Part shown: positions 57,401-64,000 of the stretch, piece after piece | How the letters are laid out: the number at the start of each line of letters is the position of its first letter | Position numbering within the stretch: the stretch's first letter is position 1 | From: Phoronis australis | Taxonomy: Eukaryota > Phoronida > Phoronidae | Assembly (NCBI GenBank): GCA_002633005.1 | Contig: NMRA01000031.1 | Span: forward strand, 833,553-897,552 | Reading direction: 5' to 3' | DNA length: 64,000 nucleotides | Notes under the pieces: generated by a model | What the model was told of the DNA's origin: nothing | The model's input: the letters and a program-made list of their open reading frames with translations, nothing else | Database searches by the model: none | Made by a program: the position numbers and the translations under genes

Positions 57401-60400
57401 CTTCATGCTTAAAATGGTAGTACAATACAGGCCTAAATTTGATTTAGTTTGGTCAAGGGTGTTGCTTCTTTAATATTTGGTTCCATGTTTGAATAACCTT
57501 GACCATAAATAACCATAACTCAAAAAATTGATTACGATTGGTCAAGCTTGAATTGTATTTTGCAATCCTGAATTGTGCACACATTTCTTGTTTTAAAAAT
57601 GATTGCCAAGCTGTGGCTTTCCGGGCTTGGTGTTTAAAAGCCATCTGGCAACATTGTGTTTACTTAATTAATTAGTTACTAAAATTACACTAATTAACTT
57701 AATATATCAACTGTCATTTAATGTCTTGTCATTTTGGCTTGGACTGGTTAACTAGTCCCTTTTGTCACTTAGAATTTTGTGAATGTTTGTACATCATCGG
57801 TGACATTCACATGCAATTTAGGCCTTTTGAAATTGACATGCAAGGTCAGTGAAAGTAGTTCTTTGTGAACCCTGCTCTTAGTCATACAAATGTCCCAGCT
57901 AAACACAGCTTAACAAAGGAATTGTGGTCCTGGCTGAGAAGATATTTGTTTTATTATCCCCTATGATTTCTGAGTAGCCTAGCCCATATCAGAAACACAT
58001 ATGCACCTGAAATGCTAAAGTTGTCTAGCAATTGTCAGTAAAATAATGGCATTTGATATAAGTGCTAATAATTCCACATTGTTTTGAATATCCATTATTT
58101 AGTTCTGTAGGTTGGTTGTTACAATGGTATGTAACTCCAAGATAATAAACCATTTATTTGGTGGTACTTTTAAGAAAATATAGAATTTTGCTTGTCCAAA
58201 GTTGTCTTTAATGTAATGATTTCCAAAAATAAATCAAGTGTTTCGGTAATTGAGAACTGTCTCCAAATGTTTACATCTGATCGGTGTTTCAGGTAATGTT
58301 GAGTGGACTGATAAGAGCCGTAAACAGTGCTTGGTGATGTGGAGGACCCCGAGTGAGTGGGGCAAGCTAATATATCAGTGGGTGAGTGCTGGTTGATGTC
58401 TTGTTACATTGGAATATGTGAGCCACAGTTGAGGTGATTAATAAGAATTCATTTTTGACTAATTTAGACACACCTTTGGCACTTGGAAGTTATGGCAGTC
58501 TTCATGAAAAATCGCAATATTGAAGAAAGAAATTTGGCACTACATCAAAGAATTATACCACTTTCCATTATAAATTGAACTTGTTCATTACTCAGTTGGG
58601 GAATGATTTCCAGGCTAAGAAAGCACTGACAGTTTGGTAGTATTAGATACGCTGTGACACGCCAACTTGAAGAGCTCTGGTCGCAAGTAGTTGCATGCTC
58701 CTAAATATGCTAATATATAGCAGGAACTAAACAACAATGCTATTTTAACATAACCTATGCTAAACTAAGTGCAGTTGAATTCATTTATAATTTGTAAATG
58801 TGAAAACAAATAATTCTGCAAATAGGCGACCTTTGCGTTAATGAAGAACTTCGGGGGTTCACATCATGCAGTGTTACTCCCCACCACCACGTCGCGATAC
58901 TCGCTGGACACGGTTCAGTGATTTGCTTAGGATCATTTTCGCCACAAAACTAGTGCTTAAAAACATTTGGCAATTTTCAACCTACTTCAAAATCACATTG
59001 TCGTTCTGTTAACTAATTTGACCAAGCAATCACAGAGATAAGGAATTAGCGAGCACGTGTCACTTTGAGTCAGATCCCCTCAAGTCCAGTTACTGTAATA
59101 AGTGTGAGGAACATGTTCATATCAGATTTATTGCACTAATTGGCCTAGATCAAATGTTTCCTTTTTGTAAAATTGGTCTCGTAACATTTCTTACTGTGAT
59201 GGATACCATTTCCGTTTTCAACTCAAGACGCAGCCAATGCATACATATACACGCGCCATTTTCGAATCTGCAGTTGTACTATCCCCAATAAACTTGAGTC
59301 ATTGTCTCGAGTTGCTGGTGGTTTTGATATTCTTGTTGATTATAAAAATTGTAAATGTTGATCTACTAGTATCCAAAAAGTTCATTCTGAATTGAATTGA
59401 ATCTGGTCTGCTGGACAATTAAAATGCCTAGAACCTCGAGACATCACGCCTCCTCCGAAGGGCATATGGAACTGTAAACCACTTGTTGATAGCGGAAATA
59501 TAATTGGGAGTTTTACAGGACCGATGTCACGAGAGTAAAATGTCTAATTTTGTTTTTAGCCAGCTTGACAGGGTGAATTGTGGCTTTAAATCCCTGCTTC
59601 CTCTAATTGTAGGCTTCATCCCATGGCATGGTCAACTCAGTGTGTACATTATATGAGTTAAGTAATGGCGAAGACACAGTAGATCAAGGTTTGTCTGTGC
59701 TATGCATTGTGGGTCGTGACCAAGGCCAAGTGTTTACGAGATGTCTTTTTGTTTGAGAGTCAGTTTGAGCACTTGTTGAAAATACCTGTTCATCAACATT
59801 TTTCTTGCACTGTCGTCATGGTGAACACCGACATCTACAGTTGCAACTCTTGATTCCTCAGTTAAATAATTTTTGTTTTCTATGTGTTGCAGTCATGCTA
59901 GTTAAGACAATTAGTGAAAATATTACAGTTTTCTCGTTACACGCTTAGTTATAACAAAATTTCTCGAGACTGATCGTGGAGACTTGGATATACTTACAAA
60001 TGCAGCCACTAAATTCTTTGTCATTTTTATATCCAATAGTTTTTTTTTAATTGCAGGCGGTCTGATACACGGCCTTGCATGTGGGCCCATTGTACTGATC
60101 ACCTGGAAATATTTTTATGCTTTATGGTTAAAACCGAGCTGAGGAGCTAGAAACCTGGCTCAAGGGTTTAGCAGTGTGACTCAGTGGGACTTGAACCCAC
60201 GACCTCGAGTAAAGAAAGCCGGCACTTATCAACCAGGCCACACTGCCTCCTCATCCAATAGTTACATCTACTTTAGAAATTTACAGTAGTAGTTAGCCAG
60301 GTGTGATAGTTCCTGTTCAATTTAATTTTGCCCATTTGTTGTTAGGAGCCACTGTCACCAGCGACATGCCTAACTGGAAAAATTTTCATGCATCATTTCA

Positions 60401-60843
60401 GTTCTGTGTTGGTTTGGGACATGTCTAATGCAGTTTTCATCTTGCAGCAATCCAGGATACTGATTTACTAATATTCATTCAAGTTAATGCCCAATCGTTT
60501 CATAGAAAAACTAAGAAAATTAGGGATGGTATGTCAACAGAACATGACGTTGGATGTTCACAAGAATGGGCGTTTAGCTGAACGTGGGCATTGAGCCGTA
60601 AGAATATGGTAGTGACTAAACTCACATTTACTTGTGCGTCATGACGATGCAGGCCTGTGCTTCAAATTTACTACAGTAATGCTTTAGTTTTGTGTGAGTG
60701 GGACTTGAACTATTTTGAACTTTCTTGCAGAATTCCATGGAATAGAGACATGGTTACTACAGAGATCTTTACAGACTTTACAAAATGAGAAAAAGGCAGA
60801 ACTGATTTCATTTGACGGCAATGAAGGTGTGAAGTTCTTCTGA
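54386..60843 (+). CDS. VPS25: VPS25, ESCRT-II complex subunit
   Basis: The subunit present in two copies in ESCRT-II, which links ESCRT-I cargo recognition to ESCRT-III through VPS20/CHMP6 during multivesicular-body sorting (family knowledge). Exons 54386-54444, 56145-56290, 57110-57163, 58293-58381, 59613-59688 and 60731-60843 join in consistent phases to give 178 aa (human 176). Visible: N-terminal SWPWQYNFPPFFTLQPNLDT with the PPFF segment used to bind VPS22/VPS36, the first winged helix to about residue 80, KHKGNVEWTDKSRK, MWRTPSEWGKLIYQW, LYELSNGEDT, and the C-terminal GVKFF. The start ATG sits 25 bases before WPWQY with nothing better upstream. All six exons are intact. Confidence 0.97.
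54445..56144 (+). other. VPS25 intron 1
   Basis: 1.7-kb intron with no recognised gene. It contains a CpG-bearing stretch at about 54590-54690 (CTGCGCGGTCC, GACGTTGAAG) that could be promoter sequence, and a 19-codon ATG frame with a good context at 55158-55217 that has no splice donor or homology. Confidence 0.5.
56145..56290 (+). CDS. VPS25: VPS25 exon 2
   Basis: Acceptor TTTATTTTCAG; one base plus 48 codons plus one base. Encodes LQPNLDTRNKQLEAWCNLVL and ESQNSPLFYNKAID. The donor GATA/GTATCC is weaker than the others, but it is required to make the split Arg of RKLSQEM. Confidence 0.94.
57110..57163 (+). CDS. VPS25: VPS25 exon 3
   Basis: Acceptor TGGTGTCAG, donor GTAAAT; 54 bp encoding (R)KLSQEMINIVLEDLKHK(G), matching human RKLPVESIQIVLEELRKKG. 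Confidence 0.93.
57821..57988. repeat. Dispersed ~165-bp repeat, copy 1
   Basis: Shares GTAGTTCTTTGTGAACCCTG, TCATACAAATGTCCCA, GGTCCTGGCTGAGAAGATA and AGCC(T/A)AGCCCAT with 61761-61926 in the same orientation. Intronic in VPS25; non-coding. Confidence 0.75.
58293..58381 (+). CDS. VPS25: VPS25 exon 4
   Basis: Acceptor GTGTTTCAG, donor GTGAGT; two bases plus 29 codons encoding NVEWTDKSRKQCLVMWRTPS and EWGKLIYQW in the second winged helix. Confidence 0.96.
59613..59688 (+). CDS. VPS25: VPS25 exon 5
   Basis: Acceptor CTAATTGTAG, donor GTTTGT (a non-optimal +3 base); 25 codons plus one base: ASSHGMVNSVCTLYELSNGE followed by DTVDQ. Confidence 0.94.
60042..60252 (-). mobile_element. Full-length tRNA-derived SINE with 11-bp target-site duplication
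   Basis: 211-bp insertion in VPS25 intron 5. On the minus strand it starts GAGGAGGCAGTGTGGCCTGG, has an A-box-like TGGCCTGGTTGATAAG and a B box GGTTCAAGTCC (60187-60197 on the complement), a ~120-bp unrelated body, and an A-rich tail (T-run 60042-60048). Flanks are exact direct repeats ATCCAATAGTT at 60031-60041 and 60253-60263. A functional tRNA is unlikely because the acceptor arms do not pair. Confidence 0.9.
60731..60843 (+). CDS. VPS25: VPS25 exon 6 (stop codon)
   Basis: Acceptor TTTCTTGCAG; completes Glu and encodes FHGIETWLLQRSLQTLQNEK through to GVKFF and TGA at 60841-60843. Confidence 0.96.
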
Positions 60844-61070
60844 GAATTTTCTAGAGATGTCCACCTTGACATAAACACCAACACTTCTCTCAAGTTTCAC
60901 CAAGCATTCAGAGACTTGATTATTGACATCTGTAGGACATGACCCCCCGATATTTTCTCTGGACGTTTTTAGCCTATTATACATTTTTGTGCAAAATGTG
61001 ATTGTTTGCCTAATACGCAGCAGCGAGATGGCTCCGGGATGTTTGGAAGATGGCGAGGGACCAGCAGATA

Positions 61071-61317
61071 ATACATCAGACAACTGAAGCAGAGCGTTAA
61101 CATTTGGGCACCAACTGTTGGACAATATATTAGTACTGTGTTCTCATCTCTGGAGACGAACCCTGTGATTTTTAAGCCAGCTTGGTAGCTTCTCCCGTAT
61201 TCCAGTAAATGAGCGTGGCATCTGAGTGTACTCCAGCGCCATCTATGTGCAAAACTAGAAAACAAAGTATAACTGTTCATATCACATTTATTTGTAATAA
61301 ACTGAAACTTAAGTATG
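61071..61317. repeat. 247-bp duplication at an assembly gap, copy 1
   Basis: Runs from ATACATCAGACAACTG to TTAAGTATG and is repeated at 61319-61565 after an N with only two mismatches. Holds the AATAAA at 61296-61301, a possible VPS25 poly(A) signal about 450 bases beyond the stop codon. Confidence 0.93.
61296..61301 (+). promoter_or_regulatory. Candidate VPS25 poly(A) signal
   Basis: AATAAA in TTTGTAATAAACTG, about 450 bases beyond the VPS25 TGA and duplicated at 61544 with the surrounding block. No nearer AATAAA was noticed between the stop codon and here. Confidence 0.4.
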
Positions 61318-61318
61318 N

Positions 61319-61565
61319 ATACATCAGACAACTGAAGCAGTGCGTTAACATTTGGGCACCAACTGTTGCACAATATATTAGTACTGTGTTCTCATCTCTG
61401 GAGACGAACCCTGTGATTTTTAAGCCAGCTTGGTAGCTTCTCCCGTATTCCAGTAAATGAGCGTGGCATCTGAGTGTACTCCAGCGCCATCTATGTGCAA
61501 AACTAGAAAACAAAGTATAACTGTTCATATCACATTTATTTGTAATAAACTGAAACTTAAGTATG
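61319..61565. repeat. 247-bp duplication at an assembly gap, copy 2
   Basis: Same length as copy 1, two mismatches; it contains a second AATAAA at 61544-61549. The equal length and the N between the copies indicate unmerged contig ends rather than a biological duplication. Confidence 0.9.
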
Positions 61566-61760
61566 GTAATGGACAATCTTTTACATGCAAACATTAAGTA
61601 AACAGAAAAAAATACTTATCATGGTCGTCTTTACCACAAACTGAACACAGAAAAGTATTTGCGAAAATAGCCTTCTAAATATGTAGTGCATCAATATTGC
61701 AGATATTTTCATTTTGGGCTTGGAGGGGTTTGTAAATCACGGGCGTTTTTCACGCACAAC

Positions 61761-61926
61761 AGACCCTTTGAAATGTACGTGCAAGGTCAAGGGAAGTAGT
61801 TCTTTGTGAACCCTGCTCTTTGTCATACAAATGTCCCATTTGTACTGTGTAAGTAAACTGTTCAGAGCTTGAAGGGTTTATGGTCCTGGCTGAGAAGATA
61901 ATTGGGTTTTGAATAGCCAAGCCCAT
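61761..61926. repeat. Dispersed ~165-bp repeat, copy 2
   Basis: Second copy of the repeat at 57821-57988, about 900 bases beyond the VPS25 stop codon. The interior differs by small indels between the shared blocks. Confidence 0.75.
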
Positions 61927-63147
61927 AATGTTACAATATTGTGTCATCAGCTTGAAGTTTATGACAAAATAATAAGAGTACATTTAAGTTATATTTGGCC
62001 TCAGACTGCTCTAACATAATGTGGTTTTCTTGTGACAGACTGTTTCAAGTAGTCAAACAAACTCGGGACGGTGTTTATTCCTGAGCAAATCTGTTCAACA
62101 GATGACATGTAATTTCACATCAGTAAACATTAAGCCGATAACAACTGTGAGAGTACAGTCCAGTTAAAGAGGTTTAACACTGGAAATCAGAGAGTTTCTC
62201 AGAATCAAGAAGTGGAACAGTGTTTCTGATTTGAGGCTAGTTTTGAGTGATGTCACTGAGTACTGGCAAGGCTGTTTGCCATGATGGGCAATGAGGCAGC
62301 ATCAAAATACAGAGGTTCTATTTTTCTAGCGAACGTAAGATGACACTGCCCTTTGCCACATAAGAGGAAGATTTGCATGTGGCCGAGGCGACTTTCCCCT
62401 GTTTACATGACCTTTAAAGACATTTCAGCAATACTAGAAAAAAATTGTGTGTGCGGCTGAGGAGACATAGTCCCATTTGCAGAATTTTCCAATTTTAAGC
62501 AAGATAACAGAATCGATTTTACTGTCTTCAAATTGATTTTGAATCAATGCTTTCCTTTAATGACAATGTCTGCAACAAGTCTACAAATCAGTTCTTACTA
62601 CCATCAGAAATAAGCATCAATATCTCTTATGGTCTATAGATCTCCACATTGTAAAGCAGGCACAACATTTTGACTTCTACTGTAGCCAAAATTGTGAGAT
62701 ATACTTCCAAGCAGCCATTCATTGGCAGAGGTCGTACAGGGAGGAGTGACGACAAGTCTCGAACAGATATATTGCAACTGAATGAAATTTACACAATTTG
62801 ATAACAGTGGTTAAAAACCTTAACAGATGGCAACAAAAAGGCATTACTTCCAAATTAAAAATAATCTCAAAGAATAAATACATGTAATTGTTTACATCAA
62901 GCTGGACTAGTATTACAAAGCTGCATGGCAGTGCAGTTTTGCTTTGCAATCGTAGTTTACATACACGGGCTTGACTGCTTGTATTCTAAAGTTATGCAAA
63001 TAACACTGTGATCACAAATTAAACTTCACTAGGCAACTTCAATTAATGTGGTTCAGCTGAAATTATACTTTGAATGAGGACCTTTTATAATTAAGTACAA
63101 CGCAGATGAATCTGAATCAGAACTTTCTAAAGAAATAGCACTATCTC

Positions 63148-63469
63148 TTAAAAGGATACTTGGCCTGGTTTTGGCCTATTACCAGAAATGACTTTCTCCA
63201 TCTAGCTCTCAAAAATGAAATAATGCTCTGTAACCGTCATCAACTGTTAGAAATTTGGAGAAAATCTGAAAACTCTGCTAGACCAGCAAGCGTGACTAAC
63301 ACTTTGTGCAAGTCACATGACAACTGAAGGGAGAGACTACTCACTACAAAAGACACGAGCAAGTGTTCTTAGTTGAATCTTGCTTGTATCAGCGAGGCAC
63401 GATTGGTGGACTGGCAGGAAACAGAACAAGGATTGGTTGAAATCATTATGAGGTTTAGTATCCTTTTAA
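63148..63469. mobile_element. MITE with perfect 13-bp termini and TTAA ends
   Basis: TTAAAAGGATACT at 63148-63160 and its exact complement at 63457-63469 bound a 322-bp non-coding segment. The outermost bases at each end read TTAA, which may be a TTAA target-site duplication of the piggyBac or Kolobok type, leaving AAGGATACT-like inverted ends. No transposase. Confidence 0.75.
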
Positions 63470-64000
63470 ATATTAAGTAATTTGGTCAACTTTTTCAAGA
63501 ATCATTGTAAATTAGGACGGTAGTAGTAGAATGAAACTGGATAACAAAAAGATCACTAAATTACCAACAAGCTCAAATCTTCCATCATTCCGTTATTTTG
63601 GATTTTCACTGAACTTTCCAGGACATGTAAAAAAAGCCAGGTGACTGATTTCCCATCTTTAAATAGTAGATATTAAACTTAAAACCAAAATTACCGCACT
63701 TATCTACTTTAAATAGTGAATCAGCTCATGAAATGTTACAGAAATTTTCGACCAATGCAGAACAACCCAATGACATACCAGAATCAGCAAAGCTTTTTTG
63801 CTTGCTACAATCCTTCAAACATATATTGTTAATATTATACAACTTAAAACATGGTCTCTTAATGTGAAGATCAATTGTGAAGAGAAGTACCATCAATAAA
63901 GATTTCAATGGCACATGCATATCTGGATAACCAATAGACTCCAGCACAAGGCTTTCCAAAAATTAAAACTCAAAGCTACATTTCACCCTGATTATAATAA

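Larger units (their letters stand above)
61566..64000. other. Gene-less right end
   Basis: AT-rich sequence without a recognisable exon on either strand. It contains dispersed-repeat copy 2 at 61761-61926 and the MITE at 63148-63469. Confidence 0.55.

Noticed and set aside
60178-60252. tRNA gene on the minus strand
   Set aside because: A and B boxes are present but the acceptor and anticodon arms do not pair, and the sequence is the head of a SINE with a tail and target-site duplication.
1-64000. A new multi-gene system or gene cluster
   Set aside because: The three recognisable genes are ordinary conserved animal genes of unrelated function; the remaining signals are repeats and assembly features.

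Overview
This is a piece of an animal (metazoan) nuclear genome, not a prokaryotic one. The genes are broken into short exons with GT...AG introns, the intergenic DNA is AT-rich, and most of the window is introns and small non-autonomous repeats. Three orthologues of conserved animal genes can be rebuilt exon by exon with consistent splice phases. The protein divergence, the repeat content and the heterozygous-looking sequence suggest a marine invertebrate. A hemichordate or another invertebrate deuterostome is my guess; the sequence alone does not prove it.

Layout. (1) 1-8.9 kb: no recognisable coding exon; a 3x45-bp tandem repeat, a TCCG microsatellite leading into a tandem array of ~145-bp modules (4.65-6.02 kb), and a short inverted-repeat element at 7.26-7.50 kb. 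(2) ~8.9-39.2 kb, + strand: a BMP/activin type I receptor serine/threonine kinase gene of the ALK1/ALK2 (ACVR1) class. Ectodomain, transmembrane, GS-domain, kinase and C-terminal exons are identified from 27,469 to 39,211. The signal-peptide exon was not found. Its 5' intron space is full of MITE-like elements. The GS exon and the main kinase exon occur twice, in two near-identical blocks separated by a single N (35,795). This is most simply two haplotypes placed in tandem by the assembly. (3) 39.2-45.7 kb: gene-less, probably the 3' UTRs of two converging genes. (4) 45,732-50,440, - strand: UBE2F, the NEDD8-conjugating E2, complete in six coding exons (183 aa). One of its exon/intron junctions has been amplified into a 45-bp minisatellite. 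(5) 50.6-51.8 kb: a decayed retroelement 3' fragment. (6) 54,386-60,843, + strand: VPS25 (ESCRT-II), complete in six exons (178 aa), with a full-length tRNA-derived SINE in its fifth intron and a 247-bp duplication across an N in its 3' region. (7) 61.6-64 kb: no gene; one MITE with perfect 13-bp termini.

The genes do not form an operon or a shared pathway. One encodes a signalling receptor, one a cullin-neddylation enzyme and one an endosomal sorting subunit. UBE2F and VPS25 are head to head, and ACVR1-like and UBE2F are tail to tail. I found no convincing new multi-gene system. The most distinctive items are the splice-donor minisatellite in UBE2F, the phase-incompatible duplicated kinase exons, and a ~145-bp module found as tandem arrays at two distant places.
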